Notes under the pieces: model-generated
Databases searched by the model: none
Told to the model about the DNA's origin: nothing
The model's input: the letters and a program-made list of their open reading frames with translations, nothing else
Program-made: the position numbers and the translations under genes
Shown here: positions 19,638-28,588 of the stretch, piece by piece
Position numbering within the stretch: the stretch's first letter is position 1
How the letters are laid out: every line of letters begins with the position of its first letter
Assembly (NCBI RefSeq): GCF_030817015.1
Contig: NZ_JAUSYS010000002.1
Coordinates: 97,148 to 161,147 of the forward strand
Length of the DNA stretch: 64,000 nucleotides
Reading direction: 5' to 3'
Origin: Arthrobacter sp. V1I7
GTDB taxonomy: Bacteria; Actinomycetota; Actinomycetes; Actinomycetales; Micrococcaceae

Positions 19638-19790
19638 CTGCAGGAGCACTTAGCCTTGACTGGTCCCGCTTGAACCTAGCTGCCTGTCTACGAGGGAATC
19701 GTGGCGAAGGCATATCGCCCGGCTAGCCGGCAAGTAACCGGACGTTCACCACTCTGCGTTTCCCACGTTGTCTTGGCGGGTTCAGGGACT

Positions 19791-19809
19791 TGCTAAGCGA
19801 TCAATAAGC
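19791..19809. promoter_or_regulatory. Candidate TetR operator, copy 3
   Basis: TGCTAAGCGATCAATAAGC matches the 8272 copy at 16 of 19 positions. It lies 406 bp upstream of acsA (minus strand) and 482 bp before copy 4's end on the permease side, so it most plausibly controls an acsA promoter with a long leader. Confidence 0.5.
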
Positions 19810-20290
19810 ACCGTAATGGCCGTTGGGGAGGCTGTCAAGGACCGGGTCGCATCTAACCAGGCGGCGTGGCAACAATGTAAGCAAAGAGACGGACTTCTGA
19901 GCGGGCGGACATCACAGTAGGGGCAAGACATACGACCAGCAAAATTTTGAGGGACCGGGCCGCAAGCCCTATTCGCAGGCAACACCGGAGCTCGACGACG
20001 CCTTGCGGCGGTACTAGAGCACACCGATTCGTGGACCCGGCCCAAAAAGCGGAAGTCGCCGGCCGCCATCCGTAGGTCCACAACGAACTCACTAGCCACG
20101 TTCGCGATCACAGCGCCGGGATTCTTCTCCTCACTGCCAAGGTCGCTTTCCGCCAGTTGGCAGTATGCAAATACCGGAACGTCCCGCAAGCCAACGGCAT
20201 GGGCGCAACCGTATCGAACTCACCGCGCGCTCAGGCCCCAGGGTCCATTTGCTCAGACGCAATCATGCAACCCGCGTGAGGTATATTTTC

Positions 20291-20309
20291 TACTAATCGT
20301 CCAGTAAGC
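20291..20309. promoter_or_regulatory. Candidate TetR operator, copy 4
   Basis: TACTAATCGTCCAGTAAGC matches the 8272 copy at 16 of 19 positions. It lies 32 bp before the small open frame at 20341, which has a strong RBS, and upstream of the DUF485/ActP permease genes, so it probably controls that transcript. Confidence 0.6.
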
Positions 20310-20340
20310 TATCTTAATTCAAACTTCGCAAGGAGGTGGC

Positions 20341-20520
20341 ATGAATCAGGCACCAATGATGCCTGAGGCGCCGTATGACCAGCTGGGACAAGCTGCACGA
20401 GAGATGCTGGGCAGGAGACGCACGCACCGGGAAGCCTTCTCGCCGCCAAAGGAACGCCTTTGGATGGAGGTGGTGACTGTCGATCCGTCAACCCGCCACC
20501 CTGGAGTCCACCGGTGTTGA
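20341..20520 (+). CDS. Possible small protein (59 residues), unknown
   Basis: An ATG at 20341 is preceded by an excellent RBS, AAGGAGGTGG, ending 2-3 bases upstream, and by the operator at 20291-20309. The frame runs to TGA at 20518-20520. The product begins MNQAPMMPEAPYDQLGQAAR and contains a basic middle (MLGRRRTHREAF); no signal, membrane segment or known domain is visible. It is separated by 165 bases from the DUF485 gene. It could be a genuine regulated small protein, a leader, or the 5' remnant of a lost gene whose promoter now drives the permease genes. The RBS and position are the main support. Confidence 0.4.
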   Translation: MNQAPMMPEAPYDQLGQAAREMLGRRRTHREAFSPPKERLWMEVVTVDPSTRHPGVHRC

Positions 20521-20685
20521 CGGCGACAACATCGTTTTATTCAAAAAGTCATGTCGAAGTAATTTCATCAAAGAATTGCCACTGACCCCGCCAGTAAAAG
20601 ATCCGGAAAATCCGGCTTAGGTGCTCCGAGAGAGCTGCGGCGGTCCGGCATTTAAACCTCTCAAAACCGAATCATCGGAGGCACC

Positions 20686-21069
20686 ATGCACCAGAATAAT
20701 ACGACATTTAGCGGGAATGAGGGGGTGACCGTGCCGCATCGTCTCCAAACGGACATTGACCACGCTCCTCGCTGGCAGGACGTGCTTCAAGCTCCAGCAT
20801 TCCAGGAACTGATGAAGAAGAAAAAGGCCTTCATCCTTCCATCGGTGGTCTTCTTCTCGGTCTTCTATCTGGCATGGCCGATTCTGGGCGGTTTCACGAC
20901 ATTGTTGGATGCACCGACCATCGGCGAGATGCCCTTGGCCTATGTCTACGGCTTTTCACAGTTTCCATTGATGCTGATACTGCTTTCCTTGTATCGGCGG
21001 CAGGCATCCAAATGGGATGACCTCGCCCAGCAAGCACTTGCAGAAGCCACCGAAAGGAGAGTTGGATGA
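20686..21069 (+). CDS. DUF485 small membrane protein (YjcH-like)
   Basis: A 127-residue protein with two transmembrane segments (FILPSVVFFSVFYLAWPIL and a second around YVYGFSQFPLMLILLSLY) that match the DUF485 family, whose members are nearly always encoded with ActP-type acetate/solute permeases (yjcH-actP in E. coli). The N-terminal 35 residues are polar. The start is supported by GGAGG before ATG 20686, and the gene overlaps the permease gene by 4 bases. Its exact role in transport is not established in the family. Confidence 0.85.
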   Translation: MHQNNTTFSGNEGVTVPHRLQTDIDHAPRWQDVLQAPAFQELMKKKKAFILPSVVFFSVFYLAWPILGGFTTLLDAPTIGEMPLAYVYGFSQFPLMLILLSLYRRQASKWDDLAQQALAEATERRVG

Positions 21070-22634
21070 GCGCGGATACACCTACCATCGTCATTTTCGC
21101 AGTGTTGATAGCCTTGACGCTCGGGATCACTATTTGGGCCTCAAGGAAAACCAACGATGCAAGCAGTCACTATGTGGCGGGCGGCCAGATCAAGGGCTGG
21201 CAGAACGGCCTGGCGATCTCCGGGGACTTTTTGTCTGCGGCTACCTTTCTTGGGTATACGGGGCTTATAGCACTCGTTGGCTTTTCGGGATTTTATCTCA
21301 TGGTGGGCGGCGCAGTGGCCCTTCTATTCCTCCTCTTCCTCATAGCGGAGCCGCTGCGGAACCTTGGCAGATACACGGTCGGCGACGCGCTCACAAGCCG
21401 CTTCAATACGACGGCAGTGCGCTCGGTGGCCGCTTTTACCACCATCGTGATCAGCGTTCCCTATCTCATTACCCAGCTTGTTGGTGCGGGCGCGATCCTT
21501 GAGCTTCTGCTTGGGGCGAATTACGTTTTTTCGGTTATCGCCATCGGAATTCTTATTGCTATTTACATCACTGTGGGTGGCATGATGGCCACCACTTGGA
21601 TCCAGCTCGTCAAGGCATTACTGCTCCTAACGGCCTTCTTCGTGCTGGCATTCTTGGTGTTGGTGAGATTTGAATTCAACCCTGTGGCTGTCTTCAACGA
21701 GACTTCCGCTCGACTTGGGGCCGAAGCACTTACACCGCCGCACGGCCTTATGGCGGGTCTCGGCGCGTTGTCACTGGGCATGGCGCTCTTTTTTGGAGTG
21801 CCGGGCCTGCCGCATGTTCTCATCCGCTTCTTCACCGTTCGTGATGCTAAGGCCGCTCGAAGTTCTGCGGCCTACCTGGTGTGGACCACGGTCATTGCCA
21901 TAGTCACCATTCCGATCATTGGCTATGGGGCGGCATTGATTGTCGGCCGGGACCCTATCGCCAATGAGGGCCAAGGAGGAAACATGGCTGCCCCCATGCT
22001 GGCCGGAGCGCTAGGTGGAACGATGCTGCTGGCGTATGTTTCAGCAATTGCGTTCGCAACGATCATTGCAATCATGGCTGGACTGGTGATCGCAGCCTCG
22101 GGTGGCATAGCGCACGATATCTACAACAACATCATCCGCAAAGGCAAGGCGACCGAGCGGGAGCAGTTTAGGGCAGGCCGCATCACCTCGATTCTCGTCT
22201 GCACCCTGGCCATCCTTCTCTCGCTCGGGCTGCGGAACGTGAATATCGCCATTCTGGTGGCGGTGCCCCTTGTTATCGCGGCGAGTGCAAACTTCCCCGT
22301 CATCCTGTTGACGCTGTACTGGAAGAAATTCAACACCTCAGGCGCCGTCACCGGGATGCTCACGGGACTCGTCGCCTCGGTGGGACTAATCATGCTGGGA
22401 CCAACCGGAATGGGAGCGAATGCACCATTCCCTCTCACCAACCCGGCGCTGGTGTCAGTACCGCTTGGCTTCCTGGGGTGCTACGTGGGTACCCTGCTGA
22501 ACTTCTCGTTCTCCCGGCAGGGACAAGCTCCAACCGGGGAGATTAGCTACGACGAAATCCGTGTCCGGATCAACACAGGTTTGCATGTTCCGGCAGAGGA
22601 ACTGCCAGCCGGCCGGACTGGGCGGCAGGCTTAA
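21066..22634 (+). CDS. actP: ActP-like sodium/solute symporter, probable acetate permease
   Basis: A 522-residue SSS-family symporter with about 13 membrane segments. Family features include the early GGQIKGWQNGLAISGDFLSAATFLG stretch (split here: GGQIKGWQNGLAISGD, residues about 39-54), GLPHVLIRFFTV and the helix SAIAFATIIAIMAGLVIAASG. The DUF485 gene directly upstream is the classic partner of ActP. With acsA in the same regulated region, uptake or recapture of acetate (or propionate/pyruvate) is the likely function. A hairpin at 22657 follows. Confidence 0.88.
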   Translation: MSADTPTIVIFAVLIALTLGITIWASRKTNDASSHYVAGGQIKGWQNGLAISGDFLSAATFLGYTGLIALVGFSGFYLMVGGAVALLFLLFLIAEPLRNLGRYTVGDALTSRFNTTAVRSVAAFTTIVISVPYLITQLVGAGAILELLLGANYVFSVIAIGILIAIYITVGGMMATTWIQLVKALLLLTAFFVLAFLVLVRFEFNPVAVFNETSARLGAEALTPPHGLMAGLGALSLGMALFFGVPGLPHVLIRFFTVRDAKAARSSAAYLVWTTVIAIVTIPIIGYGAALIVGRDPIANEGQGGNMAAPMLAGALGGTMLLAYVSAIAFATIIAIMAGLVIAASGGIAHDIYNNIIRKGKATEREQFRAGRITSILVCTLAILLSLGLRNVNIAILVAVPLVIAASANFPVILLTLYWKKFNTSGAVTGMLTGLVASVGLIMLGPTGMGANAPFPLTNPALVSVPLGFLGCYVGTLLNFSFSRQGQAPTGEISYDEIRVRINTGLHVPAEELPAGRTGRQA

Positions 22635-22656
22635 CGGCTGCCGCGTGGGAAGAGTT

Positions 22657-22694
22657 CCGGGTGAACGGAAGCGGTATTTGTCACGTTCACCCGG
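22657..22694 (+). terminator. Probable terminator after actP
   Basis: CCGGGTGAACG at 22657-22667 pairs perfectly with CGTTCACCCGG at 22684-22694, with a 16-base loop, starting 23 bases after the actP stop. No long T-run follows, as is common in high-GC actinobacteria. Confidence 0.55.
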
Positions 22695-23510
22695 GCTCCT
22701 GGCCGGAGCCCTGCTTCTGGTAGCCCGCCCCTTGGTGAAGCGTCCTCGACCCCGGATAGAGCCATGGTTGCTGAGTCCCTCATTGCTATATCCTGCCCCG
22801 GGAACCAGCAGCTTGTCGGTCGGTTTAGCGCAGCGACTGAGACTTGGAGGAGCCCAGCGCGACCATGGTCGCCGCTGAGGAGAGGGCCCCGTGGGTGAAT
22901 GAGCAAAAGCAGGCTCGGAAACGGTCACTTACTGAGGTTCGGGGCCAAACGACTTTCGGTTAGTGGGGGTGCCCGTTGGCTGCCGGGTCTCCGCCGGCGA
23001 CGATCAATCACGCGCAGGCCGTTCTTACTTGTTCTATGCCTTCCATGCCGCTTTGATGGCCGGCCGGGGTGGACCCGGTGCCGGAGAGTCCGGAGCGTCT
23101 GGCTCGGCTCGCGCACCGCAGCCCGCTGGAGGAGACGCCGGCAATGCGTCGTGCGCCGTTGAGGCAGAAGGCGGCCGTCCTGGCGCCGCGTTCCATTCCG
23201 GATGATCTTGTGGACGAGCTTATGGGTGCATTACCAACGAGCGTCTGGGTTTTTCCAAGGGGCCTGGAACCGGTTCCCCCGGAGTCCTTGCGGCAATTGG
23301 CAGCGTACTTCCATGAGTACGACACCCCGGGACCGGACGAGCTGATCTGGCGCGCACTCCACTGACGTAAGGTCTCGACGGCTTCCCGCCAGCTCACCGT
23401 CCAGACGAAGCTCCCTGTGGTCGATTCCGGGTCGATCTGAGGAACCTGGAAATGTTCGTGGTAGCGCCGGGAACGCCACCAACGGCCGGATCTCCAAAAA
23501 CACCATCCAT
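22695..23510 (+). other. Gene-poor spacer, possibly with an integrase remnant
   Basis: No convincing complete gene. On the plus strand, 23069-23365 encodes a stretch with SIPDDLVDELMGALPT followed by LRQLAAYF and GPDELIWRAL, an order that vaguely recalls the central part of actinobacterial tyrosine recombinases, but the catalytic RHRY residues are absent and the frame closes early. I treat it as a possible decayed integrase fragment only. Confidence 0.3.
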
Positions 23511-25106
23511 CTAGTTGGCTTTGAGGATGAGGTCCGAGGCAATCCAGCCAACGGCCATAGTGGGCGCCGCCGTGTTGCCTGAAAGCTGGAACGGAATCAC
23601 GGACGCATCCACGACGCGCAGACCCTCGACTCCTCGAACCCGGAGCTCGGCATCGACTACGTCATCGTCGTTGGGACCCATCGCGTTCGCGCCTACCGCG
23701 TGATAGATAGTCGCCCCTGTATTCGTAGCGTACGCAAGCGCCTGTTCCGGTGTGGAGACCGCTGCGCCCGGATATTCTTCCTCGGCGATCAAATCGGCCA
23801 GGGGGCCTTGGGCGAAGACTTCTCTTCCGTGATCGAGGATCGTCGAGGTTACCTTCCGGTCTATTTCGGTCTCGAAATAGTGTGGGCTGATCATAGGCAG
23901 ATTCTGCGGGAGCCCACCGGTGATATGGATGGCACTCTGAGTTTCAGGTCGCAACTGGTAGCCCATCAGCAAGATGCCACCATGCTTAGCAAGCTTCATC
24001 GGCGCAGAAGAGGTATCCAACGCCAACGGCACCCATGCCGCCGCGATATCCGGACGATCCACATCCGGTGTCGACTTGAACTGCGAGGTCACGTCATACC
24101 CGGCGGTCGATAACGGACCCTTGTGTGTCAGAAGGTATTTGACCCCTTGGATGCCTTGCTTCGGGAGCGAATTAAGCTCGGTCGTCGGACCGATCGGCTG
24201 CTTGAACTTCACCTGCATAGCAACCCCGTGTTGTTCAATCACCCGTTCCCCCACGTTCGGGCTCTCCGCGACCACCCCGACACCGGCAGACCGCAGCACC
24301 TCCGGGTTCCCGATGCCGGAACGCTCCAACAGCAGAGTGGATTCGATAGTGCCCGCCGAGACGATCACTTCCCGCCGAGCCACGAAATCCTGAACGGCCC
24401 CACGATGGCTGGCGCGCACCCCAACCACTCGCTTGCCCTCGAACAGGAGGTAACCGGCCCGTGAATCCGCCTGGACGATGAGATTTCTGCGGCCGCGGAG
24501 AGGATGCAGAAACGCACTCGCGGTGGTGACGCGTCGTCCGTTCTTTACTGTCGAGGGGGTGAACCCGATTCTCTCGTCCTCGTCGGCGTTCAGGTCATCG
24601 GTGCGACGCCAACCTACCGCTTGCCCGGCCTGCATCAATGCATCCGTGACCTGCTCGCTGCGTTCGCCGATCGAGATTCCGACTGGGCCGCCTTCGCCCC
24701 GCAGCTCGGATGCACCGAGCTGGTGATCCTCGAGTGTGCGGTATGCGGCAAGGACGTTCGTCCAACCCCATTGTTGGGCTCCGACATGTGCTTCTAACGC
24801 GTCAAAATCGGTCTTCGAGCCGCGGCTGTACATCATGCCGTTCACCGTCGTAGATCCCCCTAGCACTTTCCCCCGTGTCCAGGTTTCCGGCGACGCGGTC
24901 CCGGGGATCGGCTGGGTCTTGTAGTGGTACGTGTACCGGTCACCATTCAGGGTGAAGAAGAAGCCTTTGGGGATGTAGTGCAGCGGGTTCCAGTCCCCCG
25001 GACCGTACTCCAACAAGAGAACGTTGTTCTTCGGATTCTCTGACAACCGGTTGGCGAGAACCGCTCCGGCCGCGCCAGCACCCACAACGATGTAATCGAA
25101 GTCCAT
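23511..25106 (-). CDS. GMC-family FAD oxidoreductase (choline dehydrogenase-like)
   Basis: A 531-residue flavoprotein that oxidises an alcohol to an aldehyde or ketone. The FAD Rossmann motif is VVGAGAAGAVLANRLSE (from residue 6), the GMC signature 1 region is GKVLGGSTTVNGMMYSRG, signature 2 lies around VSAGTIESTLLLERSGIG, and the catalytic pair is the histidine in GATIYHAVG plus the Asn in SGNTAAPTMA (a His/Asn pair as in many members). Length is standard. It is on the minus strand, followed 5' by a flavin reductase and a divergent LLM monooxygenase, so it probably oxidises an alcohol intermediate in that local pathway (inference). An AAAGGG lies upstream of the start. Confidence 0.87.
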   Translation of the reverse strand: MDFDYIVVGAGAAGAVLANRLSENPKNNVLLLEYGPGDWNPLHYIPKGFFFTLNGDRYTYHYKTQPIPGTASPETWTRGKVLGGSTTVNGMMYSRGSKTDFDALEAHVGAQQWGWTNVLAAYRTLEDHQLGASELRGEGGPVGISIGERSEQVTDALMQAGQAVGWRRTDDLNADEDERIGFTPSTVKNGRRVTTASAFLHPLRGRRNLIVQADSRAGYLLFEGKRVVGVRASHRGAVQDFVARREVIVSAGTIESTLLLERSGIGNPEVLRSAGVGVVAESPNVGERVIEQHGVAMQVKFKQPIGPTTELNSLPKQGIQGVKYLLTHKGPLSTAGYDVTSQFKSTPDVDRPDIAAAWVPLALDTSSAPMKLAKHGGILLMGYQLRPETQSAIHITGGLPQNLPMISPHYFETEIDRKVTSTILDHGREVFAQGPLADLIAEEEYPGAAVSTPEQALAYATNTGATIYHAVGANAMGPNDDDVVDAELRVRGVEGLRVVDASVIPFQLSGNTAAPTMAVGWIASDLILKAN

Positions 25107-25463
25107 AACTCGAATGCCCTTTCTAGGATTGGGTGATGCGTGAGCGGAACAGTAAAGGGGTTAGCTCAAGCACCTTTTCGCCGACTCTAGAATGTCCTGG
25201 AAAGAAATCGCCGACGGTGTTGTGCCACCTATGCAATAACGACCCTGACTCACGTGCTCCATCATGTGCCCGGCAATGACGGCCCCGCTATGGCGGCCAC
25301 AGCAAACGACCCGCCGGAATCCACGTCCTGGGCCAAGAACGGCACGATTGGGATTCTGGCGGTTCCCACAGCCGGGCGATGGCCGGGCGGTGCAGGGTAC
25401 GCGTCGCTGACATGGCTTCAAGCGCCGGCACGCATCAGATGCCGCCGACACAGGCCGCGAACT
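25107..25463 (-). other. Spacer with a possible minus-strand gene remnant
   Basis: The minus-strand frame 25161-25451 contains a protein-like C-terminal part (GAVIAGHMMEHVSQGRYCIG, then SFQDILESAKRCLS) preceded by a low-complexity, Cys/Arg-rich stretch that does not look coding. This pattern fits the 3' end of a gene whose 5' part has been lost. I do not recognise the family. Confidence 0.3.
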
Positions 25464-26051
25464 TCACTCGATCTTCGAGTGGGGCCCGAGAGCGTGCCAC
25501 GCGCGGTTGTGATACACGAGGGCTTCCTCCTCGGTGTTGTCCGCTGGGCTTGAAACTGAAACTGAAGCTTCCTGGGCCTGGACCACAACGATCGTGGATG
25601 CGCCCGCCTCCAGGGTGTTCACGATGGAACCGCGAATCCATGTGTGTGCGGATCGGAACAGCGGCTCACCCGTTGCGAGCCGGGTCCAAAGTGAGGTGTC
25701 TTCAAAACGGTCAATGCCACTCGTCGCGCACAACTTTGCAAGGTGCAGCTGATCAGCACCAAGCAGGTGCACGACAACTGTGTCGGCACGGCGGATGGTC
25801 GGAGTGCTCGACGACAGGTCCGATATGGAGAACATGAGCAATGGAGGGTCGAGATTCACCGAAGTGACCGACGTTGCCGTGAGCCCGACAGGGCCGTCCC
25901 CGGCGTCAGCCGTGATGACGGCAACGCCCCCGGGGTAGTTTCGGAAGGCCAACTTGAACTCATCAGCCGTAATGGGGTCATTTGGCTTCATCAGGATTGT
26001 GCCGCGATCACCCGGGGACGATGTTTTGGTCGCGAATTTTTGCACGGTCAT
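25464..26051 (-). CDS. Flavin reductase-like (FMN-binding split barrel) protein
   Basis: A 195-residue protein of the HpaC-type flavin reductase family, which supplies reduced FMN/FAD to two-component monooxygenases. It shows FKLAFRNYPGGVAVITADAG (residues about 33-52), the GLTATSVTSVNLDPPLLMFSI flavin-binding stretch, and GSIVNTLEAGASTIVVVQ in the second half; the usual GDHxIxxG near the C-terminus is replaced by GASTIVVVQ, so it is somewhat divergent. The RBS AAGGAAA precedes ATG. It is divergent from the LLM monooxygenase gene 680 bases away, its most likely partner (inference). Confidence 0.8.
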   Translation of the reverse strand: MTVQKFATKTSSPGDRGTILMKPNDPITADEFKLAFRNYPGGVAVITADAGDGPVGLTATSVTSVNLDPPLLMFSISDLSSSTPTIRRADTVVVHLLGADQLHLAKLCATSGIDRFEDTSLWTRLATGEPLFRSAHTWIRGSIVNTLEAGASTIVVVQAQEASVSVSSPADNTEEEALVYHNRAWHALGPHSKIE

Positions 26052-26378
26052 TTGGGTTTCCTTTTTTCAGACGTGAAATCGTTCGTCACTCAGAGATTCC
26101 GCTGCTTCTTGAATGCAGGCTGAACTGTTAGATGTTCGCCTACCGCCGCTGTCGGTATGTGGGGAACGATCCGCTCAACTTCACGCTACGGACTACACCG
26201 TCGGCACGTCACCGGCCGCGGAGTACCCGGACAGAATCAGAACTGTGCGCAGCCAAGCAGTGATGATAAACCGGAGCGCCTCAATGTGTCCCTCTCTAGG
26301 AAAGCCAAGGCATCGCCGAGACCACCTTGATGCGCCTCAACACTAATGTTGAAAAGCTATAGCCTCTCTCGAAGCGAG

Positions 26379-26394
26379 TCAATAGTCTTGTTGA
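26379..26394. promoter_or_regulatory. Candidate operator, inverted repeat copy A
   Basis: TCAATA-GTCT-TGTTGA lies inside a longer palindrome (AGTCAA...TTGACT, 26377-26396). The same pattern recurs at 26602. It is about 330 bp upstream of the flavin reductase gene on the minus strand. Confidence 0.4.
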
Positions 26395-26601
26395 CTTTCC
26401 AACTTCGGCTAAGCAATTACGACAGGAGCCTTCGCCGGCATGGGGTGAGGGGGCCGGCCGGCGTCTTCAAAAATTGCACCAATGGCCGAAATGAGACGTC
26501 ATATTGATCTGCCCCGCAGGCGCAGACAGCGGCATGCCGCGCCCATGCTTGGGTCCACGTGAATGATCGTCGTCACATATAAGGACTCGCTCCAGCCAGT
26601 A

Positions 26602-26617
26602 TCAACAAATCTGTTGA
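26602..26617. promoter_or_regulatory. Candidate operator, inverted repeat copy B
   Basis: TCAACA-AATC-TGTTGA, with perfect 6-bp arms, lies 114 bp before the LLM monooxygenase start. With the copy at 26379 it could be bound by the TetR protein encoded at 29625 (inference). Confidence 0.45.
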
Positions 26618-26730
26618 CAAGCCATAGACATGTGTGATGCTCTCAGTCAGCGCCATTCGCTCACGGGCGGACGGACACGAAGTTCTCTGCAACGGAGCAG
26701 AGCTTCGAGTATCAGAACGAAGGAGTTTGC

Positions 26731-27939
26731 ATGACCCGCAGAAGGCTGAAATTCGGTGCGTTCCTTCCGTCGCACCATGTGCCAGTTGTTCAGAACCCCA
26801 CCTACTCGCTCCAGCGCGACGTGGAGATCGTGAAGTCGATAGAGACCATGGGCTTCGAAGAAGCGTGGTTCGGCGAACACCATTCGTGTGGCGTTGAGCC
26901 GATCGGCGATCCCATGCTGATGATTGCTCACGTAGCCGCACAAACGAGCACGATCAGACTGGGAACGGGAGTACTGTCCCTCCCCTATCACAATCCCCTA
27001 TGGGTTGCCGACAGCTTCGTTTTCCTTGACCACCTCACGAAGGGCCGCGCGATGCTCGGCCTCGGCCCTGGCGCGCTAAGCACCGATGCCAATATGGTCG
27101 GACTTGACGCGTCCGAGCTACGCGACGCCCTTGAGACGGATACCGACGTGCTCATGCACCTGCTGACCAACGACGAACCTATCTCTATCGAGACGCCGCG
27201 CTATAAGCTCGTTGATGCACGGCTGCAGCTCGACAGTTACACGAGCCCGCGCCCCGAGGTCGCCACGGCCGCCATCGTGTCGCCCTCCGGCCCACGTCTC
27301 GCCGGCAAACATAACCTGGGCATGATCTCGATCGGTGCGACGAGCGCCGGGGGCTTCGACGCAGTGGCCCACCACTGGGCGACCCTTACCGAGCGCGCCC
27401 ACGAGTTCGGTCATGAGCCTGACCGTAGTTCATGGCGCCTGGTCGCTCCATTCCACATCGCCGAGACCAAGGATCAAGCGATCAAGGACGTGGCCTTTGG
27501 GATCGATGCTTGGTGCGACTATCTGCAGCATACGGCCTCAACTCCGCAGATGGCTGTTCAGGGTACGACCACCAAGGAACGCATTGAATGGGTGATTGAG
27601 AGTGGCACCGGAGTGATCGGCACGTACAGGGATGCAATTGCCCAGATCGAGCGATTGTGGGATCAATCCAACGGTGGTTTCGGGACGATGCTGCTGTTCG
27701 ACCACAACTGGGCCAACTGGGACGCGAAAAAGTACCACTACCACCTCTTCGCCAACTACGTGATGCCTCAGTTCCAGGGCACGCTGCCCCGGCTGCAGGC
27801 GAACGAGAAGTGGACGCGCTCTGTTCGCGAGCAGAGGACCGCAGAGAACTGGGCTGCGATCCAGGCGTTCAGTGCCAAGCACGCCGACGAGAGCGCTCTA
27901 CGAGAGGCGCGGTCCAAGAAAGAGGCAACGATCCACTAG
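26731..27939 (+). CDS. LLM-class flavin-dependent monooxygenase, limonene 1,2-monooxygenase-like
   Basis: A 402-residue bacterial luciferase-like protein using reduced flavin and oxygen. N-terminal features include KFGAFLPSHHVPVVQNPTY, the GFEEAWFGEHHSCG loop typical of luciferase-alpha relatives, LGTGVLSLPYHNPLWVAD and GRAMLGLGPGAL. Length and N-terminal loops resemble limonene 1,2-monooxygenase (LimB) and related terpene or alkanal-type enzymes, but substrate cannot be fixed from sequence. RBS AAGGAG precedes ATG at a good distance. A divergent flavin reductase gene fits a two-component system. A hairpin follows the stop. Confidence 0.83.
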   Translation: MTRRRLKFGAFLPSHHVPVVQNPTYSLQRDVEIVKSIETMGFEEAWFGEHHSCGVEPIGDPMLMIAHVAAQTSTIRLGTGVLSLPYHNPLWVADSFVFLDHLTKGRAMLGLGPGALSTDANMVGLDASELRDALETDTDVLMHLLTNDEPISIETPRYKLVDARLQLDSYTSPRPEVATAAIVSPSGPRLAGKHNLGMISIGATSAGGFDAVAHHWATLTERAHEFGHEPDRSSWRLVAPFHIAETKDQAIKDVAFGIDAWCDYLQHTASTPQMAVQGTTTKERIEWVIESGTGVIGTYRDAIAQIERLWDQSNGGFGTMLLFDHNWANWDAKKYHYHLFANYVMPQFQGTLPRLQANEKWTRSVREQRTAENWAAIQAFSAKHADESALREARSKKEATIH

Positions 27940-27952
27940 CCTCCGTTCGGTG

Positions 27953-27985
27953 GGTTCCCGCTGTGACGCAGGCACGGCGGGAACC
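27953..27985 (+). terminator. Probable terminator after the LLM monooxygenase gene
   Basis: GGTTCCCGC at 27953-27961 pairs perfectly with GCGGGAACC at 27977-27985 around a 15-base loop, 14 bases after the stop codon. There is no T-run. Confidence 0.5.
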
Positions 27986-28109
27986 GACACGCAAACGCCA
28001 CTTAATGCAGCATCCATACGTAAGCTTCGGTGAAACTTTCCCTGGCCGCGGCTGAGGCGTCCATACCCAGATTCCTGCCGCGAACGTCCCTCCAAAGGAG
28101 CCGTCGACG

Positions 28110-28421
28110 ATGTACATCGAAATCGATCCGAGCCACGGGCATTTGTTGCCGCGTCTGCTCGATGCAGAAAACTTCCGGGCGTTGAAGCTTGTCATTGCAG
28201 GAGATGCGTTCCAAGGTCCTGAAGTGGCCCTCCGCCTCGGAAAATGGGTGGGCGACGCACATGTATTCATCCAGCCTAATGACATCGTGACCCTGGCCAG
28301 GGGCATGGCTGCAACTCCGGAATGGATCAAGCAGTTCGACGCGATGATCGACTACGCGGCTGCATCAGGTTGGATGAACGAGGAGGGCGCCGTGCGACTG
28401 CACGTCGAGTACAGATCATAG
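28110..28421 (+). CDS. Small protein of unknown function
   Basis: A 103-residue soluble protein starting MYIEIDPSHGHLLPRLLDAE, with a well-placed AAAGGAG before the ATG. It has balanced composition, a predicted mix of helix and strand, and conserved-looking segments (PEVALRLGKWVGDAHVFI, ASGWMNEEGAVRLHVEY), so it is probably a real gene. I do not recognise the family. It follows the LLM monooxygenase in the same direction, though a hairpin lies between them, and precedes an IS remnant. A role in the local oxygenase pathway is possible but only from position. Confidence 0.6.
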   Translation: MYIEIDPSHGHLLPRLLDAENFRALKLVIAGDAFQGPEVALRLGKWVGDAHVFIQPNDIVTLARGMAATPEWIKQFDAMIDYAAASGWMNEEGAVRLHVEYRS

Positions 28422-28588
28422 AGTAGCGAAAGAAATCCTCCCCTGCGCCCGCACCCGACGATGTCGGAGCACCCCGCCGAGGCATGTCGTACGAGGAAAC
28501 TGCAACTCCGACGGAGGCCCTGCCACGCCAGACTCCTCCGCCTGATCGGGGCATAGTGCGGCGGGCCGGCGCGGGTTACCGGTGGAGA

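Larger units (their letters stand above)
19386..20290 (+). other. Long divergent spacer between acsA and the permease genes
   Basis: About 900 bases without a convincing gene. It holds a perfect 12-bp inverted repeat at 19596-19637 and an operator-like site at 19791. Minus-strand open frame 19782-20189 contains protein-like stretches (VASEFVVDLRMAAGDFRF) but no RBS or recognisable domain; it may be a remnant. The spacer probably carries the acsA leader and promoters for both directions. Confidence 0.5.
26052..26730 (+). other. Divergent promoter region between flavin reductase and LLM monooxygenase
   Basis: About 680 bases, AT-richer than the genes, without a convincing coding frame. It carries two copies of TCAAYA-N4-TGTTGA at 26379 and 26602 (separate entries). 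The rest shows no obvious structure. Confidence 0.5.
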
